This document shows positions 27,755 through 37,379 of a stretch of DNA of 64,000 bases, piece by piece. The notes under the pieces were generated by a model, which saw only the letters and a list, made by a program, of their open reading frames with translations, ran no database searches and was not told the origin of the DNA. The stretch's first letter is position 1, and every line of letters starts with the position of its first letter. The position numbers were made by a program, and so were the translations under genes. Origin of the DNA: Paenibacillus dauci. Lineage in GTDB: Bacteria > Bacillota > Bacilli > Paenibacillales > Paenibacillaceae. The DNA is taken from NCBI RefSeq assembly GCF_000971985.1, contig NZ_LAQQ01000001.1, positions 310,001-374,000 of the forward strand, written 5' to 3'.

Positions 27755-28198
27755 TTATTCTTGTATCCTGTTTTCATTCTTAACCAATACAGACAGATCG
27801 CCTACAAATACCTTTTCGTCCTTGTCATTGTAGGTAGACAGTGTAACCGTCACAATCCCTGTCTGGTTACGCTTCTCCTGCAGATCGATCACTTCTACTA
27901 TAGTATACAATTCGTCACCCGGATAAACAGGCTTGAGAAATCGGATATTGTTCATAGCTGTGCCAGCAATAACATCCTCACCATAGCTGCCGGTCTCTAC
28001 CCAGAGTTTGAATGAAATTGCCAGCGTCTGAATACCAGAAGCAATAATTCCTCCAAATCTACCCTTTCCGGCTTTCTCTTCGTCCAGATGCATATACTGT
28101 GGATCAAACTCTGAAGCAAATTCCTTGATATTCTCGGAAGTCACCTGGAGTGACTTGGTTCGAAAGATCTGTCCAATATGAAATTCCTGATATTGCAT
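27755..28198 (-). CDS. MaoC-like hot-dog hydratase
   Basis: 147-aa single hot-dog domain. The hydratase pattern is visible: EFASEFDPQYMHLDEEKA with D and H of the active site, then FGGIIASGIQTLA, and late strands EVIDLQEKRNQTGIVTV. Enzymes of this fold hydrate 2-enoyl-CoA thioesters, though several stand-alone members have other roles. The ATG at 28196-28198 has GAGGTG 5 bases upstream; a longer frame starting 12 bases earlier lacks a ribosome binding site. Monocistronic with its own terminator. Confidence 0.87.
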   Translation of the reverse strand: MQYQEFHIGQIFRTKSLQVTSENIKEFASEFDPQYMHLDEEKAGKGRFGGIIASGIQTLAISFKLWVETGSYGEDVIAGTAMNNIRFLKPVYPGDELYTIVEVIDLQEKRNQTGIVTVTLSTYNDKDEKVFVGDLSVLVKNENRIQE

Positions 28199-28279
28199 GT
28201 TACACCTCATAATTCACATAATAATAAAACCAATGGGATCTCCATAAATCCACTTTAATATATACCATGTATTATTTTG

Positions 28280-28786
28280 TTATGTCATCACAGCTTGGTG
28301 ATTACGGCAGTAGAATCGGGTATCCACTTGCATCACCGGAAACTTTTCAGGCAGCTGGTCCATCGTAATCGGTACAAACTCATTTTTCTCATAGAAACGA
28401 TGTGCAGCTTTGAACTGCTCGGTTGTCCCCAGATAAATCTGCCGGATCTGATGTTCTTCTGCCCATTGAAGTGCCTCCTGAAGCAGCAGTTGGGCTGTCC
28501 GATAGGTCTTGCCGCGATAATCCGACGCCACAAACATTTTTCGCAAGGCTGTCTGTTTATTGCCAATATCCAGCAGTGCAATCGTACCGACAACCTTGTC
28601 TCCGTGTAATGCTACCCAGAAGTTTCCGTTTCCCTGTTGGTAAAATTCACGGATATTCGCCAGATCCGGCTGATCCTCCTGACTAATCGGAATCTGGTAC
28701 TCGTTGCGCTGAATATTGACGATCAACTCAGCAATCTGCTCACGGTATGTATCCTGATAGAACCTAATGATTACTTTGTTATCCAT
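28280..28786 (-). CDS. GNAT-family acetyltransferase
   Basis: 168-aa N-acetyltransferase. Acetyl-CoA region: LRKMFVASDYRGKTYRTAQL (an R/Q-x-x-G-x-A loop variant with YRGKTYRTA), then IYLGTTEQFKAAHRFYEKNE as the final strand-helix. Start is ATG 28784-28786, or GTG 6 bases earlier; both follow AGGAGAGGGG. The frame continues upstream without a ribosome binding site. It lies between the MaoC-like gene and the PEP-mutase-family gene, same strand, 126 bp from the latter's stop. Substrate unknown. Confidence 0.85.
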   Translation of the reverse strand: MDNKVIIRFYQDTYREQIAELIVNIQRNEYQIPISQEDQPDLANIREFYQQGNGNFWVALHGDKVVGTIALLDIGNKQTALRKMFVASDYRGKTYRTAQLLLQEALQWAEEHQIRQIYLGTTEQFKAAHRFYEKNEFVPITMDQLPEKFPVMQVDTRFYCRNHQAVMT

Positions 28787-28912
28787 GAACACTTGCCCCT
28801 CTCCTATCATTATGTCACTCATGCGATTCATTATAGGAAGTCGATCCAGACTGTTCTGCTGTCTGTATATTATTTTTTCTATAATAAGGCATCGTACAGC
28901 CGGGATCAAATA

Positions 28913-29695
28913 TCATACACTGCCCAGAAGATTTCTTGCTAATCTCTGTAAATGAGACATCACTTCCTGATAAGGCAAAGGACCATAGCTGATACGTGAC
29001 ACTCCCAGATCTGCCCATTCCCGAACAGAAGACACCGGACGGCTTAGCATAATATTGACGGGCAGTTCCGATTGATGACACAGCGCCGAAATAGCACCCG
29101 CATCGGTTAGTCCTGGAACGAACAGACCGCTTGCTCCAGCTTGGGCATAAGCATCTGCTCTGGTTAATACCGCTGTTACTGCTTGATTCAGAGCAGCTCC
29201 GGATATCTCTTCATTCATTTGCAGAAAAATATCCGTACGGGCATTAATAAAAAGTGGCATACCGTATCGGTCGGCAGCTTCACGAGCGGCAGCGATGCGG
29301 AGACACTGTTCCTCGATCGGATACAGCTGGTTCCTGCCCATGATCTGATCTTCGATATTGATTCCGATCGCGCCTGCGCCGAGTATTCTACGAACAGTAT
29401 GACCAACTTCTTCGGGATGAATACCGTAGCCTCCTTCAATATCAACAGATAAAGGAAGATCGGTCTGCCGCCGTATTCGTTCAATATTGGCAACAACATC
29501 ATCCAGTGGCATTGCCTCGCTGTCCTGCATACCATGAGCAGCTGCAACAGACCAACTGCCGGTAGCAATTGCCCTTGCACCTGCAGCCTGCACAGCAGCT
29601 GTGCTGCCTACATCCCATACATTGACCAGCACTAGTGGATCACCTTTGATATGCAGAGCATGAAAATGTGCAGCCTGTTCCTGTAAGGTAGTCAT
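28913..29695 (-). CDS. isocitrate lyase/PEP mutase-family protein
   Basis: 260 aa, (beta/alpha)8 barrel. Opening TTLQEQAAHFHALHIKGDPL and VLVNVWDVGSTAAVQAAGA, Mg2+ site SVDIEGGYG and GINIEDQ. The KKCGH motif with the catalytic cysteine of isocitrate lyase is absent, so it is not a standard isocitrate or methylisocitrate lyase; oxaloacetate hydrolase or phosphonate-type activity is possible. ATG 29693-29695 is preceded by AGGGGG and lies 2 bp after the stop of the ada gene, so both are probably in one transcript. Similar pairs suggest a link with alkylation-damage response only by position. Confidence 0.87.
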   Translation of the reverse strand: MTTLQEQAAHFHALHIKGDPLVLVNVWDVGSTAAVQAAGARAIATGSWSVAAAHGMQDSEAMPLDDVVANIERIRRQTDLPLSVDIEGGYGIHPEEVGHTVRRILGAGAIGINIEDQIMGRNQLYPIEEQCLRIAAAREAADRYGMPLFINARTDIFLQMNEEISGAALNQAVTAVLTRADAYAQAGASGLFVPGLTDAGAISALCHQSELPVNIMLSRPVSSVREWADLGVSRISYGPLPYQEVMSHLQRLARNLLGSV

Positions 29696-29697
29696 GA

Positions 29698-30744
29698 TCA
29701 ATCCCCCTTTTTTTCTAATTGTAGCAGCCATTCTTTGCGGGTAAGGCCTCCGCCGTAGCCTCCCAATTCTCCATTGGCATTAATCACACGATGACAAGGA
29801 ATCACAATTGCCAGCTGATTGGCACCATTTGCCCGGGCAACTGCGCGAAAAGCCGAAGGATGTTCCAGTGCTATAGCAATCTGACCATATGAACGCGTCT
29901 CCCCTGGTGGGATTTTCATTAATTGCTCCCATACCTGCTGTTGAAAAGGCGACCCCAGTAGTGCCAGCGGTGTTGTAAATACAGTAAGTCGCCCTTCAAA
30001 ATATTCGTGCAATTCCTGCTCGATCTGGCAAATCGGAGCGGTTATTCCCGGCACGATAGCACAGCGCAGCTTTTGCCGTAAACGCTCCACCTCACGCTCT
30101 AATCCACGCCGATCTACAAATTCCAGCAGATACAAGGCTTCTTCGCTGGCAATAGCAATCATGGGTCCCAGCATCGTATCGATCCAGGAAGCTTTTAGCA
30201 CATGATTTTCATTCACCAGTGTTGGAGCAGCACCCATAATACGGGCAAAAGCATCACGAAAGCCACTGCTGGATTCGTAACCCGCCGATAACTGGGTATC
30301 AATAACCGACTGCCCGGAGCGAATATGTTTGAGTGCGAGTCCCATGCGACGAGCGCGAGCATATTCCACAAAGGTCATGCCAAAGCGCTTTTTGAACTGC
30401 CTGCGGGCGGTTGATTCATCTACTGCCAATGCACGAAAGTCTGCTTGGCTCCATCTTTTCTCGGGATGCTTCTCAACCTCTTCGACCAGCATACGAACGA
30501 TATCCGATACCTGATTGGGATGAGACAGCGGTCGGCAGCGCTGACAGGGACGATACGAAGCCAACAATGCTTCCTGTGCAGTCTGGTAAAATTCACAATT
30601 CTCGAACTTGGGCTTGCGTGCCGGACAAGTCGGTCGGCAGAATACACCGGTCGTTTTTACCCCGACATAGAACAGACCTTCATATTCCGTCTTTTTGTCC
30701 AGCAGTGCCTGATAGTATTCGTGATGATGCTCGGTAGATATCAT
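29698..30744 (-). CDS. ada: Ada: methylphosphotriester and O6-methylguanine methyltransferase, AraC-type activator
   Basis: 348 aa, three parts. Residues 1-80: zinc domain with C36, C40, C67 and C70 (GVFCRPTCPARKP, YRPCQRC), where the first cysteine takes methyl groups from phosphotriesters and turns the protein into an activator. Residues 85-180: AraC helix-turn-helix. C-terminus: methyltransferase with active C317 in IPCHRVINANGELGGYGGGL. In B. subtilis the two activities are split (AdaA, AdaB); here they are fused as in E. coli. ATG 30742-30744 has AAGGAG 7 bases upstream; 20 codons of in-frame sequence before it lack a site. Confidence 0.95.
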   Translation of the reverse strand: MISTEHHHEYYQALLDKKTEYEGLFYVGVKTTGVFCRPTCPARKPKFENCEFYQTAQEALLASYRPCQRCRPLSHPNQVSDIVRMLVEEVEKHPEKRWSQADFRALAVDESTARRQFKKRFGMTFVEYARARRMGLALKHIRSGQSVIDTQLSAGYESSSGFRDAFARIMGAAPTLVNENHVLKASWIDTMLGPMIAIASEEALYLLEFVDRRGLEREVERLRQKLRCAIVPGITAPICQIEQELHEYFEGRLTVFTTPLALLGSPFQQQVWEQLMKIPPGETRSYGQIAIALEHPSAFRAVARANGANQLAIVIPCHRVINANGELGGYGGGLTRKEWLLQLEKKGD

Positions 30745-30865
30745 AGCTATGCTCCTTATTTGCAATGTCATGCTCTTATTATAAAGGATGCTATACAACC
30801 ACATCGCCGAAATTCAGGCATTGATTCTTGGTACGCTACTGCAGGTGAACATCACCAAACCATAT

Positions 30866-30910
30866 AAAAAAGGCCATCCGCCGTAACCAGGTTATGCAGC
30901 GGATGACCTT
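30866..30910 (-). terminator. intrinsic terminator of the malate permease gene
   Basis: Minus strand: AAGGTCATCCGC/GCGGATGGCCTT with a 17-nt loop, then TTTTTT. Confidence 0.8.
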
Positions 30911-30939
30911 ATCAAATTTTAGTTAAAATTAAAGCTATA

Positions 30940-31902
30940 TTACAAAAGAATAGAAATCAGTATAGGCAGCGAAATGAGCGACAATACTGAACTGATTACA
31001 AAGGAAGAAGCCGTCTCGACTTCGAGTGTCTCAAAGCGTGTAGCAATCATGGCTGCTACTGCAGAGCCCGGGAAGGATACGAGCAGAACTGCCATCGTAA
31101 TATCGGTAGCTGACAGACCGAACATCAGAGCGATCAGATAAGTCAGTACTGGAAGGGCGATAACTTTGAGCAGTGAAATGCTGATCGCATTGGCACTGAA
31201 TTTGATTTGATTCAGACCAATCGTTACACCAATCGCAAACAATGCCGCACCGGAAGTAATATCACCGATCTGATCCAGGGAATCCTGCAGCAGCTGCGGC
31301 GAATGGAATCCAAACAGGGTCAGGATTACACCGATCAATGGCACACAGGCCAGCGGCTCTCTCAGACCATGCAGAATAGAATGAATGGTCAGCTTGAACA
31401 GATTCTCCTGATGACCGCTGTCATGGCCTGCCTGGGTCTTTTTGCCGACCGAACTAACAATGGTAGCTATTGGATCAAGCAGTGCATTGACTACCACCCC
31501 GGTAATAGCAATCGGGATGGCTACTTCAGCCGGACCGAACAGACTGCCCAGTACGGGAATACCCATAAATGCAAAAGAAGGCTGTGTAGAATTCAGAGAG
31601 AAGATCGACGATGTGTTCAGATCTTTTTTGAAAAGAAGACGCATAACGAGCAGCAGAATGACATAAAAACCGATGATACCAAGGAACATGGTCATAAAAA
31701 ACGGCCATTTATCGATCAGCGTCTGCTTGCTTGTAGTCGTAATACCGATGAACAGATGCGCTGGCAGCGCAAACTTGGTCACCAGGGTGTTCAGGCCTTT
31801 GGATGAAGCGGGATTAAATACTTTGAAATGCCCACCCAGAAAACCCAGTATGATGACAAAGAAAATTGGAATTAATATCACAAAAATATGACCGACTGAC
31901 AT
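30940..31902 (-). CDS. AEC-family transporter, probable malate permease
   Basis: 320-aa membrane protein with ten predicted segments in two repeats of five, the AEC (auxin efflux carrier) arrangement. Family signs: LVTKFALPAHLFIGITT, SLNSTQPSFAFMGIPVLGSL, and VLLVSFPGSAVAAMIATRFE. GGAGG lies 9 bases before the ATG. It follows the malic/malolactic enzyme gene on the same strand, and MleP malate permeases of lactic acid bacteria belong to this family, so malate uptake or malate/lactate exchange is the likely job. A strong hairpin (31953-31975) lies in the 157-bp gap between the two genes. Confidence 0.88.
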   Translation of the reverse strand: MSVGHIFVILIPIFFVIILGFLGGHFKVFNPASSKGLNTLVTKFALPAHLFIGITTTSKQTLIDKWPFFMTMFLGIIGFYVILLLVMRLLFKKDLNTSSIFSLNSTQPSFAFMGIPVLGSLFGPAEVAIPIAITGVVVNALLDPIATIVSSVGKKTQAGHDSGHQENLFKLTIHSILHGLREPLACVPLIGVILTLFGFHSPQLLQDSLDQIGDITSGAALFAIGVTIGLNQIKFSANAISISLLKVIALPVLTYLIALMFGLSATDITMAVLLVSFPGSAVAAMIATRFETLEVETASSFVISSVLSLISLPILISILL

Positions 31903-31952
31903 GATACAGGACCTCCATCTTATTGTTACAACTTATCCCCATAAGGGCAGAC

Positions 31953-31975
31953 TGCCTATCCATAGCGGATAGGCA
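31953..31975 (-). other. intercistronic hairpin between malic enzyme and permease genes
   Basis: TGCCTATCC/GGATAGGCA, a 9-bp perfect stem with a 5-nt loop and no T-run on the minus strand. It could stabilise or process the dicistronic mRNA so that enzyme and permease are made in different amounts. Confidence 0.45.
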
Positions 31976-32059
31976 ACCTGATTGGTACATGGGTTCTACC
32001 TCATCCCCGTCATCTCTACGAACAGACGGTGAACCCGGCTTACTCTAGACAATTGGGGA

Positions 32060-33775
32060 TTAGACAGCTTGTGTAACAGCAACCGATTTGAGTGTTCTGT
32101 ATACAGGATGCCACATGGCATCTTTGACAGCCTGTTCCACATTTTCCGGTGTATTGCGGGCAACTCCATCCTGGATAGCCGCATTGGCGACAGCGACAGC
32201 GACGGCAAAGGATACATTTTGCAGCTCATTCACACGAGGCAGCAGCGGTGCACCCGGCTCGGAAGAATCAACAGCATTCGCTACCGCATCGGCTGCAGCC
32301 GTGAACATACCTTTGGTAAATACAGTCGCTTTGGCTACAATCGCACCCAGTCCCAGTCCCGGGAATACAAATGCGTTGTTGGATTGTCCGATCTCGTAAG
32401 TTACACCTTTGTAAGCTACTGGTGCAAACGGACTGCCTGTAGCGATCAGCGCTTTGCCATCAGTCCATTCCAGCAGATCCGCCGGAACCGCTTCGGCCAG
32501 CGAAGTTGGGTTGGACATTGGCATGATAATTGGACGCTCTACATGCTTGGCCATTTCCTTGATAATCTCTTCGCTGAATGCTCCGGTTACACCGGAAGTA
32601 CCGAGCAGAATCGTTGGTTTGACCTGTTTAACTACTTCCAGCAGACTGATCTTGCCGTCTGCTTCTACAGCCCAGCCTTCGACTTCGGATGTTTGGCGGA
32701 CATAAGGCTTCTGGAATTCCAGTACGCCTTCGGTCGCATCAGTCAGCAATCCGCGATAGTCGTATGCCCAGAAGCGTCCTTCCGCTTCTTCCTGGGACAG
32801 GCCTTCTTTCATCATTGCATCCCGAATCTGGTCAGCGTTACCGATACCGGCAGCACCAGGACCGAATACGAGTACACGATGTTCACACAGTGGTGTACCG
32901 CTCACCTGTACGCCGGACATGATCGCAGCCAGTGTAACTGCTCCGGTACCCTGAATATCATCGTTAAAAGTAAGGAGTTTGTCACCGTATTTATTAATGA
33001 TATTACGCGCATTGACATTACCAAGATCTTCCCAGTGCAGCAGCACATCCGGGAACAGCTTCAGTGCTGTCTGTACATAACGATCGACGAATTCATCATA
33101 ACGGTCACCGCGAATCCGTTCATGACGGTTACCGATATAGAGTGGATCATTCAGCAATTTCTCGTTGTTGGTACCGGCGTCCAGTACAACCGGCAGTACG
33201 CGGCTTGGATCAATACCTACAGCTGCAGTGTATACAGCCAGTTTACCGATCGCAATATTGATACCGCCCACGCCCCAGTCACCGATTCCGAGGATACTCT
33301 CGGAGTCTGTTGCTACGATCAGGTCGATATCGCCAGGCTGTACACCGCTGTTACGGAATGCTTCTTCAATACCATCCATATTGTCAATGGACAGGTATAC
33401 GCCGCCCGGTTTGTGGTACTGCTGGCTATATTCCTGAATGGATTGGCCGACAGTTGGTGTGTACACGATAGGCAGCATCTCGCTCAGATGCTCGCTCAGC
33501 AGACGATAGTACAATACAACATTACGGTTATAGAGATCGTTTAGCATAATATTTTTGCGAAGATTGTTGGGCTCGCTGTTTAATTGCTCATATACGCGGC
33601 TCACCTGCTCTTCGATGGTCAGAATCATAGGAGGCAGAATCCCGTTCAAATCCAGTTCTTTTCTCTCTTCAGCGGTAAAAGCCACGCCTTTGTTCAGAAT
33701 AGGATTGGAGAGGATATCTTTTCCTTTCAAAAGAGTTCGGATCGATCCATCACGGTCAAGGTAAAAAGCGTTCAT
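32060..33775 (-). CDS. NAD-dependent malic enzyme or malolactic enzyme
   Basis: 571 aa, the length of large-subunit malic enzymes (MaeA/MalS/MleA type). Visible: the malate site [20 protein letters not shown], metal and substrate motif [16 protein letters not shown], catalytic [20 protein letters not shown], nucleotide fold [18 protein letters not shown], and late [15 protein letters not shown]. Malic enzymes make pyruvate, CO2 and NADH from malate; malolactic enzymes share the fold and make lactate. The neighbours (AEC permease downstream, divergent LysR) copy the mleR-mleS-mleP layout of lactic acid bacteria, so either activity is possible. GAAGG precedes the ATG by 11 bases. Confidence 0.92.
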   Translation of the reverse strand: MNAFYLDRDGSIRTLLKGKDILSNPILNKGVAFTAEERKELDLNGILPPMILTIEEQVSRVYEQLNSEPNNLRKNIMLNDLYNRNVVLYYRLLSEHLSEMLPIVYTPTVGQSIQEYSQQYHKPGGVYLSIDNMDGIEEAFRNSGVQPGDIDLIVATDSESILGIGDWGVGGINIAIGKLAVYTAAVGIDPSRVLPVVLDAGTNNEKLLNDPLYIGNRHERIRGDRYDEFVDRYVQTALKLFPDVLLHWEDLGNVNARNIINKYGDKLLTFNDDIQGTGAVTLAAIMSGVQVSGTPLCEHRVLVFGPGAAGIGNADQIRDAMMKEGLSQEEAEGRFWAYDYRGLLTDATEGVLEFQKPYVRQTSEVEGWAVEADGKISLLEVVKQVKPTILLGTSGVTGAFSEEIIKEMAKHVERPIIMPMSNPTSLAEAVPADLLEWTDGKALIATGSPFAPVAYKGVTYEIGQSNNAFVFPGLGLGAIVAKATVFTKGMFTAAADAVANAVDSSEPGAPLLPRVNELQNVSFAVAVAVANAAIQDGVARNTPENVEQAVKDAMWHPVYRTLKSVAVTQAV

Positions 33776-34131
33776 GGTTAAATGCCTTCTTTCTTACTTT
33801 TCTTTTTATTATTACTTTTCGTAAGCTCGTTGATCACATGTTTAATAATAGTATCATTTTGACATATTGTAAAGACTTTTTGCGAATATTTTCTATGATA
33901 AATTATTTTATCATAGCTAAAAACTATCATTAATTCATATATTCAAAATTTTACTTACGTTTCTGAAATAAAATATAATTTAGCATAACGCTTCCATTAG
34001 CTATATAGCAGGCAAAAATGATATATTCGTTGTATTGTTCAAATTAATGCTATAAATTATCATCATAGTTATAAGCAATGATAATGTTGGAAGCAAATTA
34101 TAATTTAAACCAGGCTTGAGGAGTGTTACAT
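33776..34131. promoter_or_regulatory. divergent control region of the malate locus with ATGATAA repeats
   Basis: 356 bp, very AT-rich. Two inverted repeats share the half-site ATGATAA/TTATCAT: arms TATGATAAA and TTTATCATA separated by 4 nt at 33894-33915, and TTATCAT with ATGATAA separated by 14 nt at 34057-34084. One lies toward each divergent gene. They are good candidates for binding by the LysR-family protein, which typically uses interrupted dyads. Confidence 0.5.
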
Positions 34132-35013
34132 ATGGAAATCAGACAACTGGAATACTTTGTAGCAGTTTGTGAGGAGCTTCATTTTACCAAGGCTGCCGAA
34201 AGGCTCGGCATCACCCAGCCCACGCTCAGTATTCAGATCCGTACGATGGAAGAAGAACTCGGAACACTGCTGTTCGACCGGATCGGCAAAAAAATCACGA
34301 TCACCGAAGCCGGTTTCATTCTACTTCGGCAGGCTCGCAGTATTCTATTAAAGCTGCAGGATGCATACGATGAGATTAATGGACTGCGCGAATATAATGG
34401 TGGAAATCTGGTTGTCGGCGTTATGGCTGCCGAACTGGATTACCGAATCACACCGATTCTGATCGATTTCCATCATCAATTCCCCAATATTCATCTCAAA
34501 ATCTCTTCTGCAATTGAAGTCGCCGAGATGGTTATTAATAATGTCGTCGATATCGGGATTACATTGATTGAATTTACTGATCCGAGGCTGATTATTACTC
34601 CGCTGTATACGGAAGAATTCGTCCTGGTCGTCTCCGAGGAGCATGAACTGGCTAATGAGAAATCGGTATCACTGGAGACCGTATCTGCCCTTCCTCTAAT
34701 CGCTTATCCGAAGGGATTCAAAGCACGCGAACTAATCGAGACTCATTGCCGGGAAAAAGGATTCAACCTGAATATTATTGTAGAGACATCAACCGCATCT
34801 TCCCTATACGGATTCGTCAAATCCGATGTAGGTGCCTGTCTGCAGCCCTACTCCCTGTCCAACTCGCTCAACGATCCAACACTGCGATTGATCAAAATCA
34901 GTGATTATCCACCAACACGGCAGATCGGAATTATTTATCGGACAGATAAGTTTCTCGGTGTAGCTGCCAAGGAATTTATCCGGATGGTGCAGGATAATCT
35001 GAAGGTAGATTGA
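34132..35013 (+). CDS. LysR-family regulator, MleR-like
   Basis: 293 aa. N-terminal winged helix MEIRQLEYFVAVCEELHFTK and AAERLGITQPTLSIQIRTME, linker helix (LLRQARSILLKLQDAYDEIN), then the two-lobed periplasmic-binding-like effector domain. I start at ATG 34132 with GAGGAG 8 bases before it; a GTG 9 bases upstream overlaps the site. It is divergent from the malic/malolactic enzyme and probably activates it in the presence of malate. Terminator follows. Confidence 0.92.
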   Translation: MEIRQLEYFVAVCEELHFTKAAERLGITQPTLSIQIRTMEEELGTLLFDRIGKKITITEAGFILLRQARSILLKLQDAYDEINGLREYNGGNLVVGVMAAELDYRITPILIDFHHQFPNIHLKISSAIEVAEMVINNVVDIGITLIEFTDPRLIITPLYTEEFVLVVSEEHELANEKSVSLETVSALPLIAYPKGFKARELIETHCREKGFNLNIIVETSTASSLYGFVKSDVGACLQPYSLSNSLNDPTLRLIKISDYPPTRQIGIIYRTDKFLGVAAKEFIRMVQDNLKVD

Positions 35014-35030
35014 AGTGATTGCACAGAACA

Positions 35031-35066
35031 TAATAAAACCGCCTTGTTATATAGGCGGTTTTATTA
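35031..35066. terminator. intrinsic terminator after the LysR gene
   Basis: AATAAAACCGCC/GGCGGTTTTATT, 12-bp perfect stem, 10-nt loop, T-rich 3' arm. Confidence 0.85.
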
Positions 35067-35121
35067 TGCGTTGTAAACGATCTGTCACATATTCCAAATT
35101 TCACTTACCTAATTTTGAATA

Positions 35122-35137
35122 AGTGATTGTAATCACA
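35122..35137 (+). promoter_or_regulatory. FNR-type box in the hcp promoter
   Basis: AGTGA-TTGTAA-TCACA matches the Firmicute FNR/CRP dyad TGTGA-N6-TCACA in 9 of 10 positions. A -10 candidate TATGCT at 35159-35164 puts the centre of the box about 41.5 bp upstream of the transcript start, the position of class II activation. Confidence 0.7.
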
Positions 35138-35218
35138 AGGTGGCCTCCAACAAGCGGCTATGCTGAATACATAAGCTTGAATTGCAGCGAGAAAATTCAT
35201 CTCAGGAGGTAATACCCA

Positions 35219-36913
35219 ATGACAACTCAATCCACTGCTACACTTGAATCCCAACCATCCATGTTCTGCTTTCAATGCCAGGAAGCCTCTAAAGGCACCG
35301 GTTGCACGATCAAAGGCGTCTGCGGCAAGCCACATGATGTAGCCAATCTGCAGGATTTGCTTATTTATACAATCAAAGGCATATCCTATCTTAGCAAAGA
35401 TCTTCAGCTGAGTGATGAACTGAATCGCCGCATTTCCCTCATGATTACCGATGGTCTATTTACGACAATTACCAATGCCAACTTTGACCGTGAATTCTTT
35501 ATCGATAAAATTCATGAAGCACTGGCTCTACGCAATGAAGTTCATTTATTCTGGCAAACCTGTATCGGAGCGACTCTTTCAGAGCCTGCGCATCTGCCGG
35601 ATGCAGCAGTATGGAAAGGTTATACCGCTGAAGAGCTGGATGAGAAAGCACGGCATATCGGGGTACTTCGTACTGCCGATGAAGATATTCGCTCTCTTCG
35701 CGAACTGCTGACCTATGGACTCAAAGGTATGGCTGCCTACACGTATCATGCAGACCACCTCGGTTATGTCGACAACGGCATCGATCAGTTTATGCGTCAG
35801 GCACTAGCTGCTACGCTCGATGATACGCAAGGCGTACCCGAACTGCTCGCTCTCGCTATGGAAGCCGGCAAATATGGCGTCGATGCGATGGCACTGCTGG
35901 ATCAAGCCAATACAACAACTTATGGTCATCCACAGGTAACCAAAGTAAATATCGGTGTCGGTCAACGCCCTGGTATTCTGATTAGTGGACATGATCTGCA
36001 CGATATGGAAGAGTTGCTCAAACAAACTGCAGGCACCGGTGTTGACGTGTATACCCATAGTGAGATGCTGCCTGCGCATTATTATCCTGCATTCCAAAAA
36101 TATGATCATTTCGTCGGCAACTATGGCAACGCCTGGTGGAAACAAACGAGTGAATTCGAATCCTTTAACGGACCAATTCTGATGACAACCAACTGTATCG
36201 TACCGCCCAAAGCGAGCTATGTAGACCGCATTTATACTACAGGCAATACGGGTTATCCGGGTGTACAGCATATTCCCGATGGTACAGATGGACATCCCAA
36301 AGACTTTTCCCGGTTGATCGAGCAGGCTCTCCAATGTCAGCCACCAACCGAAATCGAGACAGGTGAAATTATTGGCGGCTTCGCTCATAATGCGGTTATG
36401 AATGTAGCCGATCAGGTCGTCGATGCGGTACAGACCGGTGCAATCAAGCGATTCTTCGTTATGGCTGGCTGTGATGGACGAATGAAATCCCGTAGCTACT
36501 ATACCCGATTTGCCGAAGAACTACCGCAGGATACAGTAATTCTGACCGCAGGCTGTGCCAAATACAAATACAACAAATTGAACCTTGGTGAAATCGGTGG
36601 TATTCCGCGCGTACTGGATGCCGGGCAGTGTAATGATTCCTATTCACTCGTCGTGATTGCCCTGAAGCTCAAAGAAGCATTTGGTCTGGAGGATATCAAC
36701 GATCTGCCGATCTCCTACAATATTGCCTGGTATGAGCAAAAAGCCGTTATCGTTCTGCTGTCTCTGCTGTATCTGGGCGTCAAAAATATCCATCTCGGCC
36801 CTACACTGCCTGCTTTCCTTTCACCAAATGTAGTGAACGTGCTGGTCGAAAACTTTGGTATTGCCGGTATTACAACTGTTGAAGATGATATGCAGATGTT
36901 TATGGGCGCTTGA
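35219..36913 (+). CDS. hcp: hydroxylamine reductase / hybrid cluster protein
   Basis: 564-aa cytosolic iron-sulfur protein. N-terminal cysteines C17, C20, C29 and C35 ([20 protein letters not shown]) bind a [4Fe-4S] cluster with CX2CX8CX5C spacing. Later motifs include [53 protein letters not shown] and [16 protein letters not shown], which bind the hybrid cluster. Members reduce NO or hydroxylamine. GGAGG lies 8 bases before the ATG. The FNR box upstream and the nar genes in this window suggest it clears NO formed from nitrite. A 79-aa gene follows 64 bp downstream. Confidence 0.96.
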   Translation: MTTQSTATLESQPSMFCFQCQEASKGTGCTIKGVCGKPHDVANLQDLLIYTIKGISYLSKDLQLSDELNRRISLMITDGLFTTITNANFDREFFIDKIHEALALRNEVHLFWQTCIGATLSEPAHLPDAAVWKGYTAEELDEKARHIGVLRTADEDIRSLRELLTYGLKGMAAYTYHADHLGYVDNGIDQFMRQALAATLDDTQGVPELLALAMEAGKYGVDAMALLDQANTTTYGHPQVTKVNIGVGQRPGILISGHDLHDMEELLKQTAGTGVDVYTHSEMLPAHYYPAFQKYDHFVGNYGNAWWKQTSEFESFNGPILMTTNCIVPPKASYVDRIYTTGNTGYPGVQHIPDGTDGHPKDFSRLIEQALQCQPPTEIETGEIIGGFAHNAVMNVADQVVDAVQTGAIKRFFVMAGCDGRMKSRSYYTRFAEELPQDTVILTAGCAKYKYNKLNLGEIGGIPRVLDAGQCNDSYSLVVIALKLKEAFGLEDINDLPISYNIAWYEQKAVIVLLSLLYLGVKNIHLGPTLPAFLSPNVVNVLVENFGIAGITTVEDDMQMFMGA

Positions 36914-36977
36914 TTTTCACTCGGGGTCAGCGGGTAATGGTAGGTAGACCTGTTTACAATCCAGAGGAGGTATAACC

Positions 36978-37217
36978 ATGGCCAATGATCCGGAAAAAGT
37001 GAAAATTACAAGTCGTGAAGAACGTGAAGCGATTGGACGCAATATCAATGCAGGATTTGCCCGGGTGGAACGTGCCGAGTTAGCCGATGGAGCTACCGAC
37101 ATCCCAACCGGTCCTGTAGCCAAAGAACTGACAGAAGATGAGATTCGCGAACGCGTAGGCTCAGGCAATTTTGAAGCTGCCAAAAATGACGGTCAGACCG
37201 GCTCAATCAACAGCTGA
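36978..37217 (+). CDS. small acidic hypothetical protein downstream of hcp, 79 aa
   Basis: Not recognised. Strong ribosome binding site (GAGGAGG, 7 bases before the ATG). No cysteine, no membrane segment; charged and Gly/Asp/Thr-rich (MANDPEKVKITSREEREAIG, LTEDEIRERVGSGNFEAAKN), probably partly disordered. No terminator lies between hcp and this gene, and a good one follows it, so it should be co-transcribed with hcp under the FNR-type promoter. Confidence 0.75.
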   Translation: MANDPEKVKITSREEREAIGRNINAGFARVERAELADGATDIPTGPVAKELTEDEIRERVGSGNFEAAKNDGQTGSINS

Positions 37218-37281
37218 TCCAGCTGGTAGAGCATTAAAAAGCAACCCAATCATTAGTGCAGTATAGCATTGGTTTACACGA

Positions 37282-37343
37282 CAAAAAGCACTGTCCAGCG
37301 TTAGATCGGTTATCCGATGACTCTCGCTAGATAGTGCTTTTTG
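37282..37343. terminator. terminator after the hcp operon
   Basis: CAAAAAGCACT/AGTGCTTTTTG outer stem, inner AGCG/CGCT and CGG/CCG steps; suited to both strands, since the next gene is convergent. Confidence 0.8.
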
Positions 37344-37379
37344 CTATGTATAAGATTGCCCAATCTGCTAAAGATGAAT

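Noticed and set aside
32069-33544. Long open frame (491 codons) on the plus strand opposite the malic enzyme gene
   Set aside because: It mirrors a well conserved enzyme on the other strand, has no ribosome binding site, and its translation is cysteine- and arginine-rich without a fold. It is a by-product of codon bias.
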